Assembly: GCA_964591885.1 (NCBI GenBank)
Contig: CAZQCJ010000010.1
Span: forward strand, 1-6,630
Direction of reading: 5' to 3'
DNA length: 6,630 nucleotides
DNA from: CAZQCJ01 sp964591885
GTDB taxonomy: Bacteria > Patescibacteriota > Microgenomatia > PFEM01 > JAPLYW01
Shown one piece after another: positions 1-4,877 of this stretch; the first letter of the stretch is position 1; each line of letters begins with the position of its first letter. The position numbers and the translations under genes were made by a program. The notes beneath the pieces are model-generated. The model saw only the letters and a list, made by a program, of their open reading frames with translations. It was not told the DNA's origin and searched no databases.

Positions 1-473
1 TTCGGACTCTGTTTTTTCTTTCTGGCTTTACCCATCTGCCCAACTTTTCTTCTTTCCTTAGCTCGCGGGTCTCTGGTTAAAAGCCCATTTTTCTTTAAAA
101 CAGGACGGAAATCCTGGTTATCTTTAATCAAAGCTCTAGCTAAACCATGAAGTGTTGCTCCTAATTGAGCTTTCTTCCCAGAGCCAACAACTTTAATTGT
201 GGCGTAATATTTTCCTAAACTTTCTGTTAAATTAAAAGGCCGTTGATAAAATACTTTGGCAACTTCACCGGGAAAATACTCAGCGATTAGCTTATCATTA
301 ACTAAGGTTTCACCTTTGCCATGATAAAGTCGAACTCTAGCTATGGCTTTTTTTCGTCGCCCCACAGTAAGGATAAAAGCTTTTTTAGCCTTTTTTTCTT
401 TACCTTTAGCCTGAGGGCTATTTTTTGTCTTTTTTGTCTTACTGGTTTTATTTATCTTTTTTGCCTTGACCAT
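1..473 (-). CDS. rpsI: 30S ribosomal protein S9 (3' end cut by window edge)
   Basis: S9 is a small-subunit protein whose C-terminal tail reaches the P-site tRNA. The window holds 157 codons and ends before the stop; the last residues visible (KKKQSP, then an AA. codon) lie where the family tail approaches its end, so only a few codons are missing. The S9 core starts near residue 34 with VGRRKKAIARV (37-47), followed by the HGLARAL helix (109-115), TRDPR (133-137) and ERRKVG (140-145). Residues 1-33 are an unusual Lys-rich extension with a KTKKTK repeat; E. coli S9 begins almost directly at its GTGRRK motif. I chose the ATG at 473, which lies inside rplM (26-base overlap), because AAAGGA sits 11 bases upstream. 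An in-frame ATG at 506 has no Shine-Dalgarno, and no ATG, GTG or TTG occurs between 473 and the core. Identity is secure; the exact start is less so. Confidence 0.95.
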   Translation of the reverse strand, partial: MVKAKKINKTSKTKKTKNSPQAKGKEKKAKKAFILTVGRRKKAIARVRLYHGKGETLVNDKLIAEYFPGEVAKVFYQRPFNLTESLGKYYATIKVVGSGKKAQLGATLHGLARALIKDNQDFRPVLKKNGLLTRDPRAKERRKVGQMGKARKKKQSP

Positions 474-906
474 TTTCTTTGGTTTCCTTTTTAAATTTAT
501 CTTCATATTGATGTTTGTTTTCAGCAAAAATTTTTAAACGAGCCAACCGCTGCTCGCGTAATTTGTTTTTAGGCAGCATTCCTTCAACTGCATGCCGAAT
601 AATCTGTGTCGGATCTTTAGTCATCTGCTGAGCAAAAGTTACCTCTTTAAAACCACCGGGATAACCTGAATGACGATAATAAACCTTATTCTTATTTTTC
701 TTCCCGCTAACTCTGACTTTAGCTGCATTAACAACAACCACATAATCACCACTATCAAGGTACGGGGCAAAAGAAGGTTTATTCTTTCCTATTAACAAAG
801 CGGCAATGTCAACTGCCATTCTGCCCAAAATCTGACCTTGGGCATTAATTAAATGCCACTCTCTTTTAATCTCTTTAGCTTTGGTTGTTTTGGTTTTGAA
901 GGTCAT
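448..906 (-). CDS. rplM: 50S ribosomal protein L13
   Basis: L13 is an early-assembling large-subunit protein that binds 23S rRNA. The 152-residue product shows the family pattern in order: REWHLINAQGQILGR (15-29), the GDYVVVVNAAKV strand (53-64), KVYYRHSGYPGG (74-85), GMLPKNKL (109-116) and the closing LKIFAENKH (124-132). E. coli L13 has 142 residues; the extra length here is a charged Lys/Glu tail after about residue 137, with an N-terminus a few residues longer. The ATG overlaps the rplQ TGA in an ATGA junction and has only a weak A-rich AAGAAG stretch upstream, so translation is probably coupled to rplQ. Its 3' end contains the start codon and ribosome binding site of rpsI, its usual partner; the two genes are adjacent in most bacteria. 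Identification is firm. Confidence 0.97.
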   Translation of the reverse strand: MTFKTKTTKAKEIKREWHLINAQGQILGRMAVDIAALLIGKNKPSFAPYLDSGDYVVVVNAAKVRVSGKKNKNKVYYRHSGYPGGFKEVTFAQQMTKDPTQIIRHAVEGMLPKNKLREQRLARLKIFAENKHQYEDKFKKETKENGQGKKDK

Positions 907-1340
907 TCTTTCTTCTTAAATTTTTTCTTTGCAGTTGAAGTTTTATCAAGAGAAGCTTTATCCCTCGAAGTTTTGGGAGAAACTGGCTTTTCTACTAATT
1001 CCAATTTAACCATCGTTGCATTGTCACCACGCCTTGTTCCCAAACGAATCATCCGACTGAAACCTCCTGTTTTTTTAGTAAAAAGGGGTCCTAGCTCATC
1101 AACAATACGATTAACCGCCAGTTTGTTTTGTAAAAAAGCCGCGATTAATCTTCGCGAATGAAGAGTCCCTTTTTTACCCTTATTAATTAGTTTATCAACC
1201 AAACCACGAACAGCTTTCGCTTTACTTTCAGTGGTTTTAATTTGCCCATGGATAACCAAAGCATTAATTAAGCCTTTAAACAAAGCTTTCCTCTGGGAGG
1301 AAGTTCGGGAAAGTTTTTTTCCTTTAACTCGATGCTTCAT
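903..1340 (-). CDS. rplQ: 50S ribosomal protein L17
   Basis: L17 is a bacterial large-subunit protein near the exit-tunnel side of the 50S. The 145-residue protein opens with the family signature MKHRVKGKKLSRTSSQRKAL (1-20). It continues with the helix region IKTTESKAKAVR (34-45) and HSRRLIAAFL (61-70), then NELGP-like DELGPLF (81-87), GGFSRMIRLGTRRGDNA (92-108) and the terminal strand MVKLELVE (110-117). The core ends there. Residues 118-145 form a Lys/Ser-rich tail ending KKKFKKKE, which varies between bacteria and is probably disordered. The ATG overlaps the rpoA TGA (ATGA) and is preceded by AGGGGG six bases away, so it should be translated well, partly by re-initiation. The rpoA-rplQ order is the classic end of the alpha operon. 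Nothing suggests truncation. Confidence 0.97.
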   Translation of the reverse strand: MKHRVKGKKLSRTSSQRKALFKGLINALVIHGQIKTTESKAKAVRGLVDKLINKGKKGTLHSRRLIAAFLQNKLAVNRIVDELGPLFTKKTGGFSRMIRLGTRRGDNATMVKLELVEKPVSPKTSRDKASLDKTSTAKKKFKKKE

Positions 1341-2263
1341 TCTTTACCCCCTGGCTCCCATTTAACATCTTTTTTGGCTAAGGCTGCCTGAACAGTTTTA
1401 ATCGATTTTTCTCCAAGATTTTTAATTCTGGCCAAATCATCGGGTTTAATCCCTAAAAGATCAAAAACCGTTCCATAGCCACTCTTGCGAAGAGCATTGA
1501 CAATTCTCGTCGGCAAATCAAGTTCTTCCAATGTTAACTTAATTGCCTCTCCGTAAATCGGTGATTCTGGCTTTTCTTTAACCTCAATCTTTTTCGGATT
1601 GACCACTTGGTTGAAAAAAGCGATGAGAATTTTTGCGCTTGATTTTAAAGCCTCCTTTGGTTTAATTGTCCCGTCAGTAGTAATTTCAAGAACTAATTTA
1701 TCAAGATCAGTCTTTTTCCCAACACGAGTAGCCTCAACCTGATAATTAACTCTTTTTACCGGGCTAAAAGCAGCGTCAAGTGGAATAAGACCGAGCTTGT
1801 TCTCCTTATTCGCTTCGGCCAATTGATAACCGAAACCGTTTTCAACGGTCATCTCGACTTTTATCTTACTTTTTTTATCAGCTAAATTAGCTAATAGTAA
1901 ATCTTTGTTAGTTACCTGGATATTGGCTAAGGTTTTAATATCGCCAGCTTTAACCTCGCCAGGGCCGCTTTTTTCCAACTCCAGTTTAACTGGTTTACTT
2001 CCTTCATATTTAAACCTAACTTGTTTAAGATTAAGAATAAGATCAATAATATCTTCACTTAATCCCTCCAGAGTTGAAAATTTATGCTTGGCGCCACTAA
2101 TTTTAATCTGGGTAATCGCAGCCCCCGGCAAACTGCTTAGAAGGACTCGGCGCAATGAATTCCCCAGGGTATGGCCAAACCCCTGCTCCAAAGGTTCAAT
2201 AATAAAACGGCCAAAAGTAGCGTTTTCTTGTTCGCTTTTAATACTAAAGGTTGGTTCGATCAT
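1337..2263 (-). CDS. rpoA: DNA-directed RNA polymerase alpha subunit
   Basis: RpoA dimerises to nucleate RNA polymerase assembly, and its C-terminal domain touches UP elements and activators. The 308-residue product has both domains. The N-terminal domain includes the dimer and assembly segment GFGHTLGNSLRRVLLSSLPG (28-47), ISGAKHKFSTLEGL (55-68) and LDAAFSPVKRVNY (162-174). The C-terminal domain spans about 243-300. By alignment, Arg253 and Asn256 in PTRIVNAL match E. coli R265 and N268, and Gly284, Lys286 and Ser287 in NLGEKS match G296, K298 and S299. The DNA-contacting surface is therefore intact. The linker (about 222-242) is short and Lys/Glu-rich, and the protein is about 20 residues shorter than E. 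coli alpha. AAAGGA lies 7 bases before the ATG. The gene follows rpsD by 25 bases and overlaps rplQ by 4. Confidence 0.98.
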   Translation of the reverse strand: MIEPTFSIKSEQENATFGRFIIEPLEQGFGHTLGNSLRRVLLSSLPGAAITQIKISGAKHKFSTLEGLSEDIIDLILNLKQVRFKYEGSKPVKLELEKSGPGEVKAGDIKTLANIQVTNKDLLLANLADKKSKIKVEMTVENGFGYQLAEANKENKLGLIPLDAAFSPVKRVNYQVEATRVGKKTDLDKLVLEITTDGTIKPKEALKSSAKILIAFFNQVVNPKKIEVKEKPESPIYGEAIKLTLEELDLPTRIVNALRKSGYGTVFDLLGIKPDDLARIKNLGEKSIKTVQAALAKKDVKWEPGGKE

Positions 2264-2280
2264 TTTTTTATCCTTTCTAT

Positions 2281-2302
2281 ACTATTCACTATCTAGAATA
2301 GT
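2281..2302 (-). other. Hairpin across the rpsD stop, upstream of rpoA
   Basis: On the coding strand ACTATTC pairs perfectly with GAATAGT (7 bp) around an 8-base loop that contains most of the rpsD TAG stop region. It ends 4 bases before the AAAGGA ribosome binding site of rpoA. A second palindrome, AGAATA-C-TATTCT at 2295-2307, shares its 5' arm, so the two structures exclude each other. Both are A/T-rich and would be only moderately stable. Confidence 0.4.
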
Positions 2303-2909
2303 ATTCTACTATTAATTGATCGTTAATGTCACCCTCAATTTCTTCTCGTTGAGGTAATCTGATTATTTGTCCAACAGCGGCTTTCTTTTTCAGCCATTTT
2401 GGTGTCTCGGTTTTATCTGCCAAAGCTTTTTTAATTAAATCCATTTTCAGAGCTTTTGTTCCTAAGGCAACTGCTTGGCCCTTTTTCAACCGATAAGAAG
2501 GAATATTAACCTTTTTACCGTCAACTAAAACATGTTTGTGGCTAATCAATTGCCGAGCTAAACGACGCGAACTAACAAAACCCAAGCGGTATAAAACATT
2601 ATCCAATCTTAATTCAAGAAGCTGTAAAAGCGCTTCACCGGTTGCTTGTTTAGTTTTAACTGCCTTTTGAAAATAATTTTTCATTTGCTTTTCAAAAAGA
2701 CCATAAATTCTCTTAACTTTTTGTTTTTCCCTTAATTGACGACTATAATCACTTGTACGCCTGGTTGACATTTTTAAACCATGTTGTCCGGGGGGAACAG
2801 CCCCTTTTTTATCAATCGGGCATTGAGTATAACAACGTTCTCCTTTTAAGAAGAGTTTTGTCTTTTCTCGTCGACAAAGTTTGCATTTTGGTCCTAAGTA
2901 TCTTGACAT
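2289..2909 (-). CDS. rpsD: 30S ribosomal protein S4, zinc-binding type
   Basis: S4 is a primary binder of the 16S rRNA 5' domain that initiates 30S assembly; in E. coli it also represses its own operon. The 206-residue protein starts MSRYLGPKCKLCRRE and has cysteines at 9, 12, 26 and 30, indicating the zinc-binding (C+) form, as in Thermus; the spacing C-X2-C-X13-C-X3-C is one residue tighter at the end than the Thermus version. PPGQHG (39-44) follows. The S4 RNA-binding fold lies at about 98-160, with LELRLDNVLYRLGF (98-111), SSRRLARQLI (113-122) and HVLVDGKKVNIPSYRLK (126-142). AGGAGG sits 11 bases before the ATG, across the end of rpsK. The stop is TAG, inside a small hairpin described separately. 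Whether this S4 autoregulates cannot be told from sequence. Confidence 0.98.
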   Translation of the reverse strand: MSRYLGPKCKLCRREKTKLFLKGERCYTQCPIDKKGAVPPGQHGLKMSTRRTSDYSRQLREKQKVKRIYGLFEKQMKNYFQKAVKTKQATGEALLQLLELRLDNVLYRLGFVSSRRLARQLISHKHVLVDGKKVNIPSYRLKKGQAVALGTKALKMDLIKKALADKTETPKWLKKKAAVGQIIRLPQREEIEGDINDQLIVEYYSR

Positions 2910-2914
2910 CTTTT

Positions 2915-3256
2915 TTAAACCCTCCTTTTCTTTCTAGCCCGTGGCCCATTATGAGGAATTGGGGTAATATCGGCAATTAGATTCATTCTCAAGCCCACAG
3001 CTCGTAAAGCACGTAAAGCAGCATCTCGTCCAGGGCCAGGTCCTTTAATATAAACTCCTACGGCGTCAATCCCCAGAGCCAGGGCTTTTTTAGCTACTGT
3101 TTCGACAGCTGTAGTGGCAGCATAGGGTGTTGACTTGCGTGTCCCTTTAAAACCTAAGGTCCCGGTTGACCCCCAACATAAAACCTTCCCCTCCATATCG
3201 GTAAAGGTAATTAAAGTATTGTTAAAAGTAGCATTAATAAAAACTTTTCCTTCCAT
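2915..3256 (-). CDS. rpsK: 30S ribosomal protein S11, short N-terminus
   Basis: S11 forms part of the 30S platform near the mRNA exit and the E site. The 113-residue protein shows FINATFNNTLITFTD (6-20), GFKGTRKSTPYAA (35-47), the KGPGPGR loop (71-77), ALRALRAVGLR (80-90) and the closing ITPIPHNGPRARKKRRV (97-113). It is 16 residues shorter than E. coli S11, and the whole difference lies before FNNT, so the usual basic N-terminal tail is absent. Reading upstream from the ATG gives AAA, GAA, ATA, AAA, GAA, GGA and then TGA, so no in-frame start can restore the tail unless the noncanonical ATA were used. GAGGAG lies 14 bases before the ATG, a longer than usual spacing. The gene begins 5 bases after rpsM and ends 5 bases before rpsD. 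Confidence 0.96.
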   Translation of the reverse strand: MEGKVFINATFNNTLITFTDMEGKVLCWGSTGTLGFKGTRKSTPYAATTAVETVAKKALALGIDAVGVYIKGPGPGRDAALRALRAVGLRMNLIADITPIPHNGPRARKKRRV

Positions 3257-3261
3257 TTTTT

Positions 3262-3678
3262 CTATTTTTTCTCCTCACCGGCGGTTGATTCTCTCCCCAT
3301 CCTGCTCATAGCTTCTTTTTTCATTGCCCCAATTGTTTTTCTCTTCCCTCTTTTCGTTCGCGCATTACTTCTGGTTCTCTGGCCACGAACCGGCAACCCT
3401 TTAGTATGTCTTAGGCCACGATAAGACCCAATCGTTCTCAATCTCTGAATATCACTAGCGATTTTTTTCCGCAAATCACCCTCAACCCTAAAATTCTCCA
3501 TTGCTTTGTTAATCCGAGCTACATCTTCATCATTCAGCTGGGAAATTCTTTTCTCAGGACTAATTTTAGCCTGCTTGAGAATCTCTACCACATTTTTACG
3601 ACCAACACCATAAATCAGCGTTAAGCCGATATCAATTCTTTTTTCGCTAGGTAAATCAATTCCTGCAATTCTAGCCAT
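3262..3678 (-). CDS. rpsM: 30S ribosomal protein S13
   Basis: S13 sits in the head of the 30S, bridges to the 50S, and its C-terminal tail contacts P-site tRNA. The 138-residue protein opens MARIAGIDLPSEKRIDIGLT with the helix-turn region IYGVGRKN (22-29), as in all bacterial S13. It then has DLRKKIASDIQRL (68-80) and the RNA-binding tail SYRGLRHTKGLPVRGQRT (85-102), followed by NARTKRGKRK (105-114). E. coli S13 has 118 residues; the extra length lies after the basic tail, in TIGAMKKEAM and a Glu/Lys-rich end. AAGGA lies 5 bases before the ATG and overlaps the end of rpmJ, whose stop is 2 bases upstream, so the two are almost certainly translated together. The stop is TAG. Identity is certain from length, motifs and position. 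Confidence 0.98.
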   Translation of the reverse strand: MARIAGIDLPSEKRIDIGLTLIYGVGRKNVVEILKQAKISPEKRISQLNDEDVARINKAMENFRVEGDLRKKIASDIQRLRTIGSYRGLRHTKGLPVRGQRTRSNARTKRGKRKTIGAMKKEAMSRMGRESTAGEEKK

Positions 3679-3680
3679 AA

Positions 3681-3794
3681 TTATCCTTGCCTTTGTTTAT
3701 GAGTTGGGTTTTTACAGATAACAAAAAGCTTCCGCCTGCGGCGGACTAAACGGCACTGACGACATCTTTTTTTAACACTTGCTTGAACTTTCAC
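3681..3794 (-). CDS. rpmJ: 50S ribosomal protein L36, zinc-binding type
   Basis: This 37-codon gene encodes L36, the smallest common large-subunit protein, which binds 23S rRNA. The product begins MKVQASVKKRCRQC and ends VICKNPTHKQRQG, almost the textbook sequence. The zinc ligands are complete: Cys11, Cys14, Cys27 and His32 (C-X2-C-X12-C-X4-H), making it the C+ paralogue. The start is GTG at 3794; no ATG is available in frame and the sequence aligns from residue 1. No Shine-Dalgarno is visible: the 8 bases upstream are TAAAAAAA and beyond them is a 15-base palindrome over the infA stop. Initiation may therefore depend on infA translation. Codons 17-22 (VRRRRK) form a GC-rich palindrome unlike the surrounding A/T-rich codon use. 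It lies 9 bases after infA and 2 before rpsM, the canonical order. Confidence 0.97.
   Translation of the reverse strand: MKVQASVKKRCRQCRLVRRRRKLFVICKNPTHKQRQG
3731..3745 (-). repeat. GC-rich 15-base palindrome inside rpmJ
   Basis: The coding strand reads TCCGCCGCAGGCGGA: a perfect 6-bp stem with a 3-base loop, 12 of 15 bases G or C, within a very A/T-rich operon. It encodes part of the VRRRRK segment of L36 with codons CGC, CGC, AGG and CGG, while nearby genes favour AGA and CGA/CGT. From memory, similar short palindromes recur in some CPR genomes, but only one copy is present here. Confidence 0.6.
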
Positions 3795-3802
3795 TTTTTT
3801 TA

Positions 3803-3817
3803 TTCAAAGTCTTTGAA
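3803..3817 (-). other. 15-base palindrome between infA and rpmJ
   Basis: TTCAAAG-A-CTTTGAA on the coding strand is a perfect palindrome around one central base and could fold as a 6-bp stem with a GAC loop. It contains the infA TGA stop and ends 8 bases (TAAAAAAA) before the rpmJ GTG, where a Shine-Dalgarno would normally be expected. Confidence 0.5.
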
Positions 3818-4022
3818 CAATCCTTCCTTTGGTTTCATCATAAGGCGTCATTTCCACCTTAACTTGATCACCAACCATAACTTTAATATGATAGATTCTC
3901 ATTTTACCAGACAAATGACAAAAAATTATCCGGTCATCTTCAAGCTTAACTCGAAAAGTGGTATTCGGTAAACTTTCAACTATTTCTCCGTTTAATTCAA
4001 TCTTTTTTTCTTGCTTGGTCAT
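3804..4022 (-). CDS. infA: Translation initiation factor IF-1
   Basis: IF-1 binds the A site of the 30S during initiation and helps IF-2 and IF-3 select the start site. The 72-residue product is a single OB fold of normal size (E. coli has 72). Landmarks are the charged N-terminus, IELNGEIVESLPNTTFRVKLE (8-28), the loop HLSGKMR (36-42), then VGDQVKVEMTPYDETKGRIV (50-69). HLSGKMR and TPYD..KGRI are the most conserved parts of the family. Its ribosome binding site is the best in the window: GGAGG 7 bases before the ATG. The 93 bases upstream form the only real intergenic gap of the operon, so infA and the genes after it may be controlled separately from secY-adk-map. The TGA stop lies within a palindrome just before rpmJ. 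Confidence 0.98.
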   Translation of the reverse strand: MTKQEKKIELNGEIVESLPNTTFRVKLEDDRIIFCHLSGKMRIYHIKVMVGDQVKVEMTPYDETKGRIVQRL

Positions 4023-4029
4023 TTTTAAA

Positions 4030-4034
4030 CCTCC
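4030..4034 (-). promoter_or_regulatory. Shine-Dalgarno of infA
   Basis: On the coding strand GGAGG lies 7 bases before the infA ATG, a near ideal match and spacing. It stands out because several neighbours (rpmJ, map, rplM) have weak or no such site, and because it follows the only long gap in the operon. Confidence 0.85.
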
Positions 4035-4051
4035 ACTATTTTACCAAACCT

Positions 4052-4074
4052 ATAGCCTTTAGTCCAGAAGCTAT
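4052..4074 (-). other. Hairpin in the map-infA leader
   Basis: On the coding strand ATAGCTT pairs with AGGCTAT (seven pairs, one a G-U wobble) around a 9-base loop. It ends 17 bases before the GGAGG of infA. No T-run follows, so it does not look like an intrinsic terminator. It could be a leader structure of infA or chance; folding was judged by eye. Confidence 0.4.
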
Positions 4075-4080
4075 TTTGAG

Positions 4081-4112
4081 CCTGCGAAAAACAAGGTTCT
4101 ACCACAGGCAGG
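4081..4112 (-). other. GC-rich inverted repeat after map
   Basis: Just after the map stop, CCTGC and GCAGG (5 bases each) face each other across 22 bases. The T5 run lies inside the loop, not after the stem, so it is a poor intrinsic terminator. The word CCTGC/GCAGG is GC-rich compared with its surroundings and also occurs in the rpmJ palindrome, but a five-base match is weak evidence of a shared repeat. Confidence 0.3.
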
Positions 4113-4115
4113 TTT

Positions 4116-4877
4116 TTAATTTAAAGCTGTTAAAACTAGTGGTTTTCCTGCTTGGACAAGAATGGTTTCCTCAAAAAGACCTGACAGCTTATTGTCAGCG
4201 GTTTTAATTGTCCAATTATCCTTAGCCAAAACAACTTCCGGATTACCTTGGGCGTAAATAACCTCTATTGCCAAAGTCATTCCTGACTTAAGCTTCGGTG
4301 TTAATTCAATTGGTTCCAACAATAAACAAGGAATCGGCGGTTCTTCGTGAAGCTTTCGCCCTACACCATGACCAGTTAAAACTTCGATTGGACTTAAACC
4401 AGCCCCCCTTAATTCTTTTTCCATTGCTTGAGAGATATGGCCAACATGATTTCCTGCTTTTGCCGCCTTAATCGCTTTTTCTAAGGCCCTTTTTCCTGTT
4501 CCTAAAAATAAATCATCCTGCTTTTTACTTTCTTTGCCCAAAACCTTGACTGTTTGCGACATGTCAGTATGAAAACCTTTAAAGAAAAAGCCAATATCCA
4601 AACTTAAAAAATCATTCTCCTTAAGATAATAATCATTAGGAATACCGTGAACAACGCCTTGATTAACATTTAAGCAAGAAGCCCAATGATAATTAGGCAC
4701 CATTTTAAAAGAAGGCTGTCCACCTTTTTTTAAAATAGATTCTTCAATTTTTTGATTAATCTGAGAAAGGCTTATTCCCGGTTTAGCCAAAGACAAAGCT
4801 TCTTTCATAACCTTAGCTAGACGACATCCCCCATCCTTCATAATCTCAATTTCTTCTTTTGTTTTAATGGAAATCAT
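4116..4877 (-). CDS. map: Methionine aminopeptidase, type I
   Basis: Map removes the initiator methionine from new proteins whose second residue is small. The 253-residue protein has the pita-bread fold signatures and no N-terminal zinc or SH3 extension, so it is type Ia like E. coli (264 residues). By comparison with E. coli, the five metal ligands are present: Asp94 in SLDIG, Asp105 in GFHTDMS, His170 in TGHGVGR, Glu205 in LAIEV and Glu236 in LFEET. His77 (VVHGIP) and His177 (LHEEP) match catalytic H79 and H178. Two positions next to ligands differ from E. coli: IEV for IEP, and FEET for YEHT. The ATG overlaps the adk TGA by 4 bases with no strong Shine-Dalgarno, suggesting coupled translation. 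It is followed by the 93-base gap before infA. A full active site suggests a working enzyme. Confidence 0.97.
   Translation of the reverse strand: MISIKTKEEIEIMKDGGCRLAKVMKEALSLAKPGISLSQINQKIEESILKKGGQPSFKMVPNYHWASCLNVNQGVVHGIPNDYYLKENDFLSLDIGFFFKGFHTDMSQTVKVLGKESKKQDDLFLGTGKRALEKAIKAAKAGNHVGHISQAMEKELRGAGLSPIEVLTGHGVGRKLHEEPPIPCLLLEPIELTPKLKSGMTLAIEVIYAQGNPEVVLAKDNWTIKTADNKLSGLFEETILVQAGKPLVLTALN

Noticed and set aside
853..1161. Plus-strand open frame of 102 codons opposite rplM and rplQ
   Set aside because: It is antisense to two certain ribosomal protein genes, has no recognisable domain, and its Phe/Leu/Ser-rich composition is what Lys/Glu-rich genes give when read backwards.
1905..2315. 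Plus-strand open frame of 136 codons opposite rpoA
   Set aside because: It mirrors rpoA across its whole length and has no ribosome binding site or family motif.
3257..3310. TGA read as glycine to extend S11 upstream (code 25)
   Set aside because: TGA clearly ends adk, infA, rpoA and rplQ at the expected lengths, and the residues upstream of the TGA are rpsM read out of frame, not an S11 tail.
4081..4115. Intrinsic terminator after map
   Set aside because: The stem is only 5 bp with a 22-base loop, and the T-run is in the loop instead of following the stem.
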